A stretch of 64,000 nucleotides of DNA from Mimachlamys varia (Eukaryota > Mollusca > Bivalvia > Pectinida > Pectinidae), in contig OX392538.1 of NCBI GenBank assembly GCA_947623455.1, positions 37,804,001 through 37,868,000 on the forward strand. The letters are read 5' to 3'. Positions 1 through 10,965 of the stretch are shown in pieces (within the stretch, counting starts at the first letter, position 1; every line of letters starts with the position of its first letter). The position numbers and the translations under genes are program-made. Below the pieces are notes generated by a model. It searched no databases. It saw only the letters and a list, made by a program, of their open reading frames with translations, and was not told the DNA's origin.

Positions 1-175
1 TGTGTGTTGTTCATTACTTTGTTGTGTGATGTACATTATGTTGTGTGATGTACATTATGTTGTGTGATATAATTACTATGTTGTGTGATATACATTACTA
101 TGTTGTGTGATATACATTACTATGTTGTGTGGTTTACTTTACTATATTGTGTTATATACATTACTTGTGCGCATG
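1..175. repeat. Imperfect TG-rich tandem repeat
   Basis: About eight degenerate copies of a 20-24 bp unit built on GTTGTGTGATATACATTACTA fill the left edge of the window. The array probably continues to the left. No coding frame is associated with it. Confidence 0.7.
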
Positions 176-310
176 TTTTGACGAAATGACTTTCTGCAGA
201 TAACAGCGTCATCAAATAAACACTTCTACGTGAGTGTGAAGTAAGGAGGCAGCAAAAGTTTTCAGATCATTACCTCTTATGGAATGTTGGTGAGAATAAG
301 GATTTGCATT
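164..310. repeat. Partial copy of the 'GACGAAATGAC' MITE family
   Basis: This stretch shares the blocks GACGAAATGACTT.CTGCA, GTGTG.AGTAA.GAGGC and a CCTCTTATGG block with 9411-9551, and part of them with the palindromic element at 10966-11309. Only one end is present. It abuts the TTAA-bounded MITE at 311. Confidence 0.5.
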
Positions 311-676
311 TTAAAGGCCCAATATACGTAACGTCAGAAAAAAATTCGGGATTCTGAAAAATTATGAAAAAAATCCAGTTGATACCCATGCAAAAATAAG
401 CCTAAAACGAGATAAACCTGGGCAGTAACTTACAAGAAACTCTTGAAAAAAAAATCATAAAAATTGAAAATAATTCAGGTGGAGCCCACATGTACAACAA
501 GCCGAAGGTAGAAGGCAGTTCAAAATGGACGCGTGTTTACAAATTTCGTGTTTCAACTGTTGCTGTTACCGGTAACCGCGTAAGAATTCATCTTGAATAT
601 TGCTGATATAAGTCAATCTTAACCAAAACCAAAATATAATAAGGGTTGTTTTTCGTTACTTATATTGAGCCTTTAA
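311..676 (-). mobile_element. TTAA-bounded MITE, copy 1 (inside the GPCR intron)
   Basis: This is a non-coding element of about 360 bp with inverted ends beginning AGGCCCAATATACGTAAC on the left. The right end is the diverged complement. TTAA flanks both ends (311-314 and 673-676). Four further copies lie at 11687, 13125, 18038 and 29602. The TTAA target duplication suggests mobilisation by a piggyBac-like transposase, which is inference. The element ends only 40 bp before the splice acceptor of the large GPCR exon, so it supplies most of the adjacent intron end. Confidence 0.8.
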
Positions 677-716
677 TTCTATTGCTTGAAAAGTTATTTT
701 TCTCTTTTTTTTTCAG

Positions 717-3680
717 AAATAAACTGCGAAGGCCTAATCCATTGCTTAAACTTTCATGACAACGAAACACCCCTACCCCAAGCTTGTGCTACAGCGGCTG
801 AGTGTCCTCGATATGACGGGCAGTCGACATGTGTCGAACCATGTCCGCCCTTGTGTATGTGCATCGTTTTGACTTTAAACCTTAGTGATACCTTTATTAA
901 TTCTGCCAGTTTCTCCCTCATCAACTCGTCCTTTTTAATCAGTGACGGTGATCCCCGATTTCAGGTTTCTCTTTTTTCCTCTTTTATCCGTCATCTCGTT
1001 GTTACAGATACCGCCACATTGTCAGATAATTTTTTTCGGGGGCTGCATCGACTTATGGCATTGGATGTGTCCAGGAACGAAATATCATCTCTCTCTGAAA
1101 ATCTCTTCAGCGACTTGTTAAGACTAAAATCTTTAAATATGGCCCATAATAGACTGTCTGATCTCCCAAGTCATTTGTTCAGTAGTCTAATGAATCTGAA
1201 AGAACTCGACTTATCCTTCAACGAGATAGATAGTATCCATAGTAACCTGTTCAGAGGATTATCTTCACTTATTGAACTCAATCTCTCGAATAACAGACTC
1301 GTTGATCTGCCCCATCATATCTTTCATGGACTGTTTAAGCTTAAGCAACTGACTTTGTCCCATAACAAGTTGGAACTGCTCGATGAACATATTTTCGGTG
1401 AATTGCCTGGACTTCTTAACCTATATTTGAAACACAACAAGATACAAATTATTCACGATGATGTGTTCGACGGAACAAATAGAATATCTGAACTGGATCT
1501 GTTCGGCAATGATATATCTGTTTTTCCATACAAATCCCTCATTCATCAGGTTGAACTCTACTATCTTGACCTATCTAAGAACAAGATAGAAATTATTCCT
1601 GACAACTTGTTAAAAAGATTTTCCTATCTTGGGTATCTATATTTGGCAGGTAACAGGATAACAGTTCTTTCTGATGACTTTTTAAGAAACGGAGTTTATC
1701 TTTACGCTATTGATTTATCGGGAAATGCGATAGAGACTTTACCTGGTAATTTGTTCAAGGGACTTTCTTTTCTTGGTTACATGTATCTGAACAACAATAG
1801 CATATCTGCTCTTCCAGCTGACATTTTCAGTGGATTGGTTGCACTTCGTTATCTGAGAGTATCCCACAATGCAATAGAGACCCTCCCTGACACTGTTTTC
1901 CGTAATTTATCTTCACTTGAAAGACTATATTTAACAAACAACAAAATAGCAGTCGTCTCGAATTACACATTTCTTGGGCTGCAAAGATTGGTTTTGCTTA
2001 AATTATCAATAAATGCTATAAAGACTTTGCCTGCTAATGCCTTCGGCGATCTATCCAAACTGAACGAGCTGGATTTGGGTAATAACAAAATATCAGACGT
2101 AAGCAGAACCGCATTCAGTGGACTCTCCAGACTAACTATGCTAACTTTATCCAACAATGCAATAGAGAGCCTCCCTGATAATGTGTTTGTTGATCTTTCT
2201 AATCTTTTATATTTATATTTATCAAATAACAAAATATTATTTGTCTCGAATTACACATTTTTTGGCCTGAATAACCTCATATCTCTCCACTTGTCAATGA
2301 ATTCAATAAAGAGTTTGCCTGCTAATGTATTCAGGGGATCAATTAGACTACAAGTTCTTCTATTAGATAATAATGAGATCACATCTCTCTCTGACGGCAC
2401 GTTCAATGGACTATCTACAATTACATATCTCGATTTGTTTAACAACGATATAACAGTGATTTCTGAGAATGCATTCAGTGAATCATCTCAACTCGATTTT
2501 CTAGATCTTTCTAAAAACAAGATAAAAGTTCTGCATAAAAATGCGTTTCATGGAATAACTAAACGAATATTTCTGAAATTAAACAATAACGAAATCGTCC
2601 TTCTCCCCTCACTACCTTCGAACGTTAAAATTCTGGACATTTCAAATAACGCAATACAAACCCTGCCTACCGGAACATTCACTAACCGTAGTAGTCTTGG
2701 GATGTTAAATATTATCGGCAACAATCTGGAAATTACAGAAGATATCTTTAAAGATTTAGACAATTTACGGTATTTGCTAACCGATGTTCCCTTCATATGT
2801 TGTATGAAGCCTAAATCTGTCACTGAGGATAAGTGTTTGGCAATACAAAGTTCAAGTTCAGACTGCTTAAGGTCAGGCTCCATGTGCTCATTTGCAAAAA
2901 GGGATGCGATTTCGTCTTGTACTGACTTGATAAGCTCCAACGTACTGCGCGTCTTCCTTGTGATTATTGGAGTAAGCGCATTAATAGGAAACGCAGGTGT
3001 GATATTTTACCGGCTAGTCCTCGAAAGAGATAATAATCAAAATACGTATTCACTATTTGTACTGAACTTAGGGGTATCCGATTTCCTCATGGGTGTCTAT
3101 TTACTCATCATAGGAGTCGCTGACGCCTATTACAACGGGGTATACGCATGGAATGACCAGGATTGGAGACAAAGTATATTTTGCACCACTGCTGGGACGC
3201 TCTCCTTTATATCTAGCGAGATGTCGACGTTTTTGATTCTACTTGTGACAATAGACAGACTAATTGTCATAGTGCTACCCTTGTCCCATCTAACTCGCTG
3301 GAGGATATCCTGGAAACAGGCTATCTTTGTCTCAGGGTTCTTTTGGATAGTTTCTATAACATTTGCAATCATTCCTATTGTTTTTGCTCCATCCTATTTC
3401 AAAGGGGAATACTATTCTCAAGCGGGCGTTTGCCTCGCTCTTCCTCTTCTAGGTGATGATCAGCCTGGTGCGGAGTACTCGTTTGCAGTTTTCGTTTATC
3501 TCAATACTTTTGTTTTCGGTGTTATAGTTGTAGGGCAAATTTTCATTTTGAAAACAATAAGAGCAAAAAGTAAAACTGTAGCTTCCTCCAAAACCATCAA
3601 ACGAGAGAAGACCGTGGCGAAAACTCTCTTCCTTGTAGTTTCGACTGACTTCTGCTGCTGGTTTCCCATTGGTGTCATGG
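717..3680 (+). CDS. LRR-rich G-protein-coupled receptor (GRL101 / relaxin-receptor-like), main exon
   Basis: This exon encodes a large extracellular region plus TM1-TM6 of a rhodopsin-class receptor resembling the LDLa/LRR receptors (type C LGRs, Lymnaea GRL101). The open frame has no ATG upstream. It enters through a TTTTTTTTTCAG acceptor (AG at 715-716), splitting a codon after its first base, so 5' exons (probably signal peptide and LDLa modules) lie outside the window. In order: a Cys-rich segment (about 720-870) like the LDLa/LRRNT junction; 24 LRRs of 24 residues with the L..L.LS.N.I pattern (about 1055-2770); a Cys-rich LRRCT (about 2795-2920); TM1 with GN (about 2941-3010); TM2 with DFLMGVYL; TM3 ending in DRL instead of DRY (3248-3262); TM4; TM5; and TM6 with CCWFP. 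The donor is G|GTATGT at 3681. TM7 is on the next exon. Repeats 13-16 and 17-20 look like a recent 288-bp duplication. The ligand is unknown. Confidence 0.9.
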
Positions 3681-4214
3681 GTATGTATTTCTGATTAAAT
3701 TTTGTTTATCATCCTATAGAGAAATATAAATATTTGTGTATCTTTAATATCAAAGTGAGATTAATTACATTAACCTTCTCATTTTTATCATCTAATCATA
3801 TTAATATATGTTCACTGTTCGTTGTTTTTGTGTTGACAAGAAGTCAATTTTGATATTCAAAATTTATTGTGATTTCACATTAAGCAAACGTTTTGAAAAA
3901 AAATATATGCAATTTTCAATGTTTTAACGGTTTTTGTGATTCGCACAAATTTATTTTAGCATAAAACGCTTTTTTTGTGAAAACTGAAGTATGTGTTCGC
4001 CGTTCTTGTTGCTTGCTCATGATTCCTTCAGACAACATTCGATTATCGCTGCTTGTTTTTAAAATATCAGGTAAGTAAACGTTAATACGATGATATTAGC
4101 ATAGTTCATTCCATATGAATGAGAGGGTTTTGCCTTCTAAGGCTTTCTCAGACGGGCTCGTATATATTTAATTGAATATTTAAACTACGAAAATGGTATT
4201 CCTCGACTTTTCAG

Positions 4215-4348
4215 GAGTTCTTGCAAAATGTGGGATCAAAATCTCCGATGAAGCCTATGCGTGGGTAATGGTTTTCGTATTGCCAATAAACGCCGCGGTC
4301 AACCCGTTCCTGTACACTGTTACTGCAATTTGGAGGAAGAGACGGCGA
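4215..4348 (+). CDS. LRR-GPCR exon encoding TM7
   Basis: Acceptor AG is at 4213-4214. The exon completes the glycine codon split by the previous intron (phase 1 to phase 1). It reads through TM7 with the PINAAVNPFLYT form of the NPxxY motif and ends in the basic run RKRRR before a strong GTGAGT donor at 4349. The exit phase is 0. The motif and the matching phase make it the direct continuation of the 717-3680 exon. Confidence 0.88.
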
Positions 4349-4489
4349 GTGAGTACCTTTTACTTACGTTTAAACTTATCATCTCATCCCATTTCAGTAA
4401 TGGCATCGTTTATAATTTTACACAACTTGAAATAATACAGTACTAATTTAATTTGTTTACTCAATTTATAAATTAAAAAGGTTTTACAT

Positions 4490-4690
4490 ACCTAAGCCTT
4501 CTGCTTCTACATTAGTTAACAATATTTCGATTCCCACCTTTTGGCCCCTAGCATCACTGACAAGCCCTAGAAGGACGAAAATGTATGGTTCAGTTTGCGT
4601 CATTTTTCCCGTCATACTGTATCTATTACTAAAGATGCAGTATTTATGTGTGGTGTCATCTTTAAATATGTTTTCCATCTTGGTAAGATT
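4490..4690 (+). repeat. Copy A of the hammerhead-bearing repeat (degenerate)
   Basis: This segment matches 6630-6840 over the hammerhead-like core and its 3' flank, including TACTG.ATCTATT. The core here reads CTGACAAG, where an intact hammerhead needs CTGANGAG. Helix III is also shortened, so the motif is probably dead. It lies in the last intron of the GPCR gene. Confidence 0.6.
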
Positions 4691-5055
4691 AGTTTAATGC
4701 CCAACAAACTGAAAAACAATAAAATAAGAAAAGAAGAGAAGAATTATGAAGGGAGAGGTGGTATAAAAAGAAAACAACAGTGTTCTTAATTTCATGAGTG
4801 TTCATATCAATAATAATTGTTACACTAATATTTATATTCCAAAATTTGGACATATCAAATCGCCATATTTCTTTAAGCATTTAGATAAAACAATGTAAGC
4901 TAGATTAAATTAATTTAATCATTAACTTATATTATGTTATTAAGTCAGTTACTAAATTAGTTTTAGTTGCAGTCATTTGCTATAATTGTTTTCAAGATTT
5001 TCATGAAAAGAACAACCATAAATGTTGGCCGATATTATTTTGTCTCGTTGCTAAG

Positions 5056-5142
5056 GAACAAAGAACATCATCGATGACGTCAACAACACGTCGGCAGCTG
5101 CGCCAATCAGATGTTATCGCTAAGGACACCAATGAGACCTAA
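5056..5142 (+). CDS. LRR-GPCR last exon, cytoplasmic C-tail
   Basis: After an acceptor ending TTGCTAAG, a phase-0 frame of 28 codons rich in Ser, Thr, Arg and Gln runs to a TAA at 5140-5142. Phase 0 is what the TM7 exon requires. The composition suits a short cytoplasmic tail with possible phosphorylation sites. The acceptor is weak in pyrimidines and there is no domain to confirm the exon, so the call rests on phase, length and position. Confidence 0.6.
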   Translation, partial: EQRTSSMTSTTRRQLRQSDVIAKDTNET

Positions 5143-5291
5143 AAAAAAAGCGGATGAAGGCCATAAACTGCCTCACGAAGTCCTTCAGTGCGATACACGA
5201 CCTTAAAGTGCTGCGCTGCTTGGTACGAATCTGCTACAGAATGTTGAGAACTTATCGAAAGCAAACATAAATTAAAAAATGCGATAGAAAG

Positions 5292-5297
5292 AATAAA
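5292..5297 (+). terminator. Probable polyadenylation signal of the LRR-GPCR gene
   Basis: A canonical AATAAA lies 150 bp after the proposed stop codon, giving a 3'UTR of roughly 170 bp. No other AATAAA lies between the stop codon and this one. Confidence 0.45.
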
Positions 5298-5319
5298 TTC
5301 AATGCAAAATTTCAACAAT

Positions 5320-6630
5320 GTTGATTCAATCGAGTGATAGCAATTGAAAGTGACTGTGTCTGAATATGTCTATATTTAACTTAATCTTTAGTTAATCTGT
5401 GTTGACGTTTCGAAATTCTCTTTTTGGGCGTTGCTTGTCTTTAGCTACCGGTAGCGATTAATTACGTCTGAATTAATGTAATAATTCATTAATTTGTACA
5501 TTAAGATTTAATGATAAAATCTTTGTGGTTGCGAAAAACAGTCTTATTTTAACTTCTCATAAAAATTGAATATAAAAAAGAATTATGTATGCATCTTTCT
5601 TATCTATATCATATCCTGTCATCTAAAAGAAAGCATCCATGGGCTTATTGATATAGCTATAGAAGTGAATTGATATGGTAGGTAGCTTGTGCAGAACGTT
5701 TTAGTTACAGCGTACCAGGTAATTTTTTTTGCGAACCCTTATTTTCGGGATTGTCAGAAGATATCGTAAAATCAACACTGATTTCAAGTTTAAACCTTGT
5801 TCGTATTCGTCAAATTCATATTATTCATATTGTTTTATACACTTTGTGTAATATTTTTTGTGGATGAGGGTGCGTGTGTGTATTTATCGTAAAGGTTACG
5901 GTGTATGAGAAACTCATGAAAATTATGTCAGTTGCTTCACGAATAGCTGCAATCCTCCCAGTATATGAAGGTAAATTGGTGTGTGCAGAATGCCCCCCTA
6001 TTTTTTTTGTATGTGAAAAAATCTAAAAAAAATAACAATCTTTTGTGAAATGCGAAATGTATTTGTTAGCGTTTGACACAAAAGTTAAGACGATTTTTCA
6101 TAGGGAAATGGAATATTCAAGTTTGCTTATGAATTCTTCATCAAACTATATTTTGTAATGCATATATTCATAAGTGCATTTAAATAAAAGTCATCTAGTC
6201 ATTGACACTACCTTTTACATATGTATGCATTACATAAATTGCATTTATATACATATGTACATTATACATGTGTTATTTAGTAGTTGTTAACTTGTTGACT
6301 CCATCAACACGAAACAAATAAAAAGTCATTTAATTAAAAAGCTTAATTGGGTTTGAATATTGTATGACTTCATGTTTTAAAATTAATTATTCAGATAATG
6401 TCATAGCTTATGATTAAATGGTTGAATTTTAAGATTTTTGAGTTACATTGCAATTATAGAGTATCTGTTTTGTTTTATTAGTCTTCTTAAAAATGTTTGA
6501 TATATGTCTGTGTGTGAAATGATATTTTTTACCGTAGAAATAGCTTCGTTACATGTTGTTTATGACATTTTGATTTTTTAAAAATATTTTCCGTAAATTT
6601 CGATGATAACAATTGTTCATAAATTATGTA
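5320..6630. other. AT-rich intergenic DNA, no gene seen
   Basis: There is no open frame with recognisable content and no splice-bounded exon. I see only AT-rich unique-looking sequence and short homopolymer runs. Confidence 0.5.
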
Positions 6631-6840
6631 TAATCAGTTATCACGTACTCATGTCATCTTTTTTTAGCAAATTACCTTTCGACCCATAGCATCACTGACG
6701 AGTCCTAGAAGGACGAAACAGCTGTATGGTGCAGTTTAATTATTTTTTTCGGTATACTGCATCTATTTTCAAATTTAAAAGGAGTAGCATGTGTGTGTGT
6801 GTGCGTTACGTCATCTATAATATCAAATATAACCCTAATC
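6630..6840 (+). repeat. Copy B of the hammerhead-bearing repeat
   Basis: This is the second copy of the unit at 4490-4690. It keeps the intact ribozyme core and shares flanking blocks such as TACTG.ATCTATT downstream. A (GT)n tract lies at 6789-6804. The two copies are in the same orientation and about 2.14 kb apart, an arrangement compatible with two direct repeats of one element. Confidence 0.6.
6689..6732 (+). ncRNA. Type I hammerhead ribozyme motif
   Basis: All conserved parts can be placed by eye. Stem I is GCATCA (6689-6694) paired with TGGTGC (6727-6732), six pairs with one G-U. The core CTGACGA is at 6695-6701. Stem II is GTCCT (6702-6706) with AGGAC (6710-6714) around loop AGA. The core GAA is at 6715-6717, followed by the conserved A15.1 at 6718. 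A very short helix III runs through 6718-6725 (ACA/TGT). The cleavage triplet is GTA, with predicted scission after 6726. Short helix III type I hammerheads are known from animal retrozymes and Penelope-like elements. Self-cleavage here is inferred, not shown. Confidence 0.8.
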
Positions 6841-7504
6841 TTGTTTGTAAGTTTCAATTATTCTTATTATGCCGTCACGAATGCGACAATTACATTCGCC
6901 CTCGACTGCCGCAATGACGACAAAATGGCGGCGTAATATATGTATAAATTACAGTTCTATATTGTATGAAAATTGCCGCTTCACACAAATAAATGCCACA
7001 CATTTTGCTGTTGTGATAAAAAAAGCGCCTACAGTCGTGTTCATTTCATAATTATATGATTGACGAGTTTCGTCCTGCATTGTTCAAGTAAGCTCGCTAA
7101 AAGCTTGCTAAATAGAATTATCTTTATCAATCTCATTTGAAATGAACACTCACGTATGATCTGATATAATTTAGATCTATATTTATATACCTTTGTGTGA
7201 TGCGATGTTGTGTACTTGTTATAACTTTGCAATTAGTGTAAGCTTAGATTGTTTGTCAAATTTAACAAACTGTTACAATAGAAAGTATAGAAAGGGAGAA
7301 TTATGTGAAAGGCGCACCGTAATGTACACAGAATATGTAATGTGTTGTAACGGTAGGTGGAAATGCATGTATATTAATATTCAAGTAAATTGTAAACGTT
7401 TGATATTTGTTTTTATTTGTTTTTTTTTATTAACCGTGCATGAATTGTTGATATGTTGTTGTCATTTAGATAATTTTTGAAACGTCAGTTACATTAAATT
7501 GTGT

Positions 7505-7810
7505 ATCCACCGTCCTTGATATCCAGGGACTACGCTCATCTACCCTCTCTATACCCCTGGAATACATGGGAAAACTGAAGGCTCCGTGTACGCTACCTGA
7601 TTGATGAGGCAAGGAAACTGTTTCGACCCTTTGAAAGCCATATAATGGTAAAAATATTGAAAGGTTTTTAAGTCGGTTGAGGCTCTTTTGGGCTTTTTTG
7701 TAATCTTCAAAGGACATGCATGCAGCTTAGCGATTGGTGCTTTTTTTTTATCTGAGCGTGCCTTCAGTTTTGCAATGACATAACAGGCGAAGCCGGAGAG
7801 GATCATTAGT
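7505..7810. repeat. Dispersed repeat related to 16440-16765
   Basis: It shares AAGTCGGTTG, GTAATCTTCAAA, AGCGATTGGT and CTTCAGTTTTGC blocks with 16440-16765. The left end CTACCCTCTCTATACCCCTGG is the approximate complement of the right end of the other copy (CAGGGATGTAGAGAGCGTAG). That suggests an element with inverted ends. A third fragment lies at about 10575-10600. Confidence 0.55.
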
Positions 7811-7867
7811 TTACCCGCAGTCTGTCTGTCACCTTTTTGGGGTTTTCGTGTATTATCCCTGCAACGT

Positions 7868-8110
7868 GTGCAAATATTAAACTGAAATTTGGTATACAGA
7901 TACATCATGGCAATATCTAGGTCAAATTTTAATTTGGTTACGGTTGAACGATTTTTTTACAGAGTTACGGCCCTTGGACTTATAAAAATTCCCAATAATT
8001 CAGTTTCCGTTCATTACCACTGAAACGTGTGTACATAATGAACTGAAATTTGGAGCACAGATACATCATTGGGATGTCTACGTCAAGTCTCTGCTACTCG
8101 TTTAATGAAT
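7868..8110. repeat. Tandem duplication, period about 163 bp
   Basis: AACTGAAATTTGG.. .ACAGATACATCAT..CA..TCTA.GTCAA occurs at about 7877 and again at about 8040. No coding content was seen. Confidence 0.45.
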
Positions 8111-9190
8111 CGTAGCATCTTAATGGCTTGCGGGGCCGGGAGGGGGCATGTATTGCTTCAGCAATACTCAATATGCTTGTTCTTGTTGAGAGATACAAAG
8201 ATAATACGTCGGTATCAGTAAATCAGCTTGAGATTATGATCACACTGTTACAGGCATTTGCTAGGCTGTAGCCATATTTATCACAGTGTTTCCCAAACGA
8301 GTCAGGGGCATATTTTGTTTAATCTGGACCTCAAAACCTATTGGATAGAAATTAACAAAACTTAACGGAAGTATTCAACATGATAAGGCAATAATTTGCA
8401 AATGACATTTCATCGGTCAAGCAAGTTTCCCGACACGGCCTCTAATCCGTCGAAATTAAGTTGTAATCAATTTTCATAATATTTGGTACAGTGAGTAGGC
8501 AGTGTAGTGTGTAATTTTGGCATTGCAATAAAGCTGCATTGGTGTTTGGCGGACACACTTAATGACATTTATTATAATTTAGAGTTGTATCATTATGAAT
8601 CGAAGTTGTTCACCTTTTTTCAATTTTACATTTTTTTTTAATAAATAACACACGAAGACAATTTAGAGTTAGTAATATTTGTAATGTTATTTAAAATGAA
8701 ATATAAATGTCCTTTATATAATTATCTAGTATTGCATCCAGTATAATTTACTACTTTACTGATATTTCTTAAAAAAGTTTTATATGTTTGTACATGTATA
8801 TGTTTTTACTTTATTAGAATTTTGCAATAAATGTTTGATTTTTCCAATTTGAAATTGATAATAAAAAGGTACAAGCCTATATTATCTTCGTTGTTTATGA
8901 AAATTTTGTCACGGTCGATTGGTTTTATATAAATCATATCCATATATCAGTAATGAGGTTTTAAGATGAACATAAATAGTGTCAGTTTACTGTAGTTTAA
9001 ACCATTTTTTGGCATGTAAAAGAAGGAAGGAGCGAAAGATGGAAATTAAGAGTGAAACAGAGTGGATGGTTGGGGAAGCTGGAGGAAAACAACTGAATGT
9101 GGAGAATCAACCAAATCTACGCGACGCTCCCATGAAATGTTGTGCAATTTTTCTATTGTCACTATACGAGATATCCGGACGCAATTGAAA
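8110..9190. other. AT-rich intergenic DNA, no gene seen
   Basis: No open frame with plausible protein content and no recognised repeat was found in this stretch. Confidence 0.45.
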
Positions 9191-9196
9191 ATATAT

Positions 9197-9566
9197 CAAT
9201 CTGATGGAAATGCTGATCCTATTGTCGCTCCGTTATTCTCCGAATAAATAGGATCTGACAACATCCCATAGGGGGTCATGTTCTAATGACCTTTTGCATC
9301 AGCCAATCAATTAACTGATGTCAAATTCATGAATGTAAGTGTTTATGGGCGAAAACTTGCATAATCCTATCTGTGCGTATAGTCGTTTCGCCACAACAAG
9401 CTAATGTACATATTGTGACGAAATGACTTGCTGCATATGACAGCTGTACTGGAGTGTGGAGTAAAGAGGCGACAAAGGTCACCAGACCATGACCTCTTAT
9501 GGGATGGCGTCAGATCCTTATGTAACGGAGTGAGGGTAAGGATCTGTGTTTGAATCAAATTGATAA
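9197..9566. mobile_element. MITE with TCAATCTGAT ends, diverged copy
   Basis: The left end ATCAATCTGAT and right end ATCAAATTGAT are diverged inverted repeats. The interior shares a CATCCCATAGGGGGTCA-type block and GTGACGAAATGACTT with the element at 10966-11309. It is non-coding. Confidence 0.5.
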
Positions 9567-9702
9567 TTTATATGCGCTCTGTTACTATCAACCACGTATT
9601 GAAAGAGATGGTACCCCCCCCCCCAATACTTGACTGTGTCACATTACTTCAAATAAGAATATCACAATTTTATCAAATGTACAGCTGCTTTAAAAACAAT
9701 CA

Positions 9703-9968
9703 GAGAATACCAAAGCGTCAACAAAACCATAATCCGAACACAAAATCGATTAAACCCGGAGCAAAATATGAACAAAGGAACGGTTTACATGGAGAACCTG
9801 GTAAAAGTGCAAGAGAATAAGACCAGGTGTCCCGGAAGAGTAAGCGTCTTCCAGTAAACACACAAATGAGCAAACTCAAAAACGTCTATCTTCAAATCCC
9901 GCAAAGATACAGATTATTTCTCGATGAGATCAAGATGGCGACCAAAAACTTGCCCATAATCTTTATAT
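9703..9968 (+). repeat. Uncharacterised dispersed repeat (GAGAATACC family), copy a
   Basis: It starts GAGAATACCAAAGCGTCAAC. The middle has AGACCAGGTGTCCCGGAAG then AGTAAGCGTCTTC, and the far end has CAAGATGGCGACCAAAAAC then TTGCCCATA. It lacks the CTTCATCGACGACACCC block found in the other copies. Further copies are listed at 33069, 33485, 39920, 45655, 46194, 48833 and 51898. Confidence 0.7.
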
Positions 9969-10965
9969 TTCGTTACACCATGTTGTATAATTGTGCTGCA
10001 CAATGATACAAAGAATACATTATTTGATAATAAACAGTAAAATGATCAAGCAAATGATGAATTTCCTGGAATCCAAAATGACCACCTTTTAATACATGTT
10101 ATGATATCAATTAAACAGGATTTTGCAAAGGGTTTTATTAAAAGAATGAACATGAAAATTAAATATAGTAATGTTAATTAAGCAGATTTAACTGTTTCTT
10201 AATACGTACTTTGACAATGATATACTTTAAAGTAGTTAAAGTTATCATTAAGTTTTTTTGATCATCTAACATCAACAAATATAGATATGTATTGTTTTCC
10301 AACTTACATTATAAAATTTGAAAAGGTAACCGATATAAAATGTGTACACATAAAATGTCGCCATCCTCGATATCTACATCCTTGCATGTCGTTGCAAAAC
10401 GATTGATTTTGATTGATTTCAGGGGGAAAACAAACCAATCGGAAGGCTGATACTGTGATCTGAAGATTACAAATGAGCCGCAACCGACTCCGAGCTCGTT
10501 AATATTTACCGTTATATGACCTCATCAACAAGGTTATGACCTCATCAACAAGGTGGCGCACGATAAGTCTTAACATATTCCAGGGGTGTAGAGAGCGTAA
10601 ACCAAACAATACACCTTGCACGTTTAAAGGGAGATAACTCTTATGTTCGATATATAGCTTCACCTGTAATAGCTCGATTTCCTCCATGTTTCTTTGGCAG
10701 ACATGGGTGAAAATAAATAAATATAGCCAGGTTCCATGCTAACAGTATAATAAAATGCCTTTTACGTACAATCAGCCCATTTATTCGAAATTGGCAAAGC
10801 AGTTGATTAACAACGCCGTGGGTTTACTGTAACGATTAAAACAGATGACTTCTTTGAGGATAGGAGACTTAAGAAAACCAACAAATCAAACAGTTGATTT
10901 GATTACTTATATTTCACAGTAGGTGTGGTGACAAATGCCATTTTTAGTTGTAAGTTAAATCAATC

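Noticed and set aside
1963..2940. Minus-strand frames opposite the LRR-GPCR exon
   Set aside because: Shadows of the periodic LRR coding sequence; the + strand has clear LRR and TM motifs.
7050..7080. Hammerhead-like complement (GGACGAAACTCGTC) on the minus strand
   Set aside because: The 3' half of a hammerhead (GGAC-GAAAC-loop-GTC) is present, but no CTGANGA with a stem II partner lies upstream. Probably chance or a destroyed copy.
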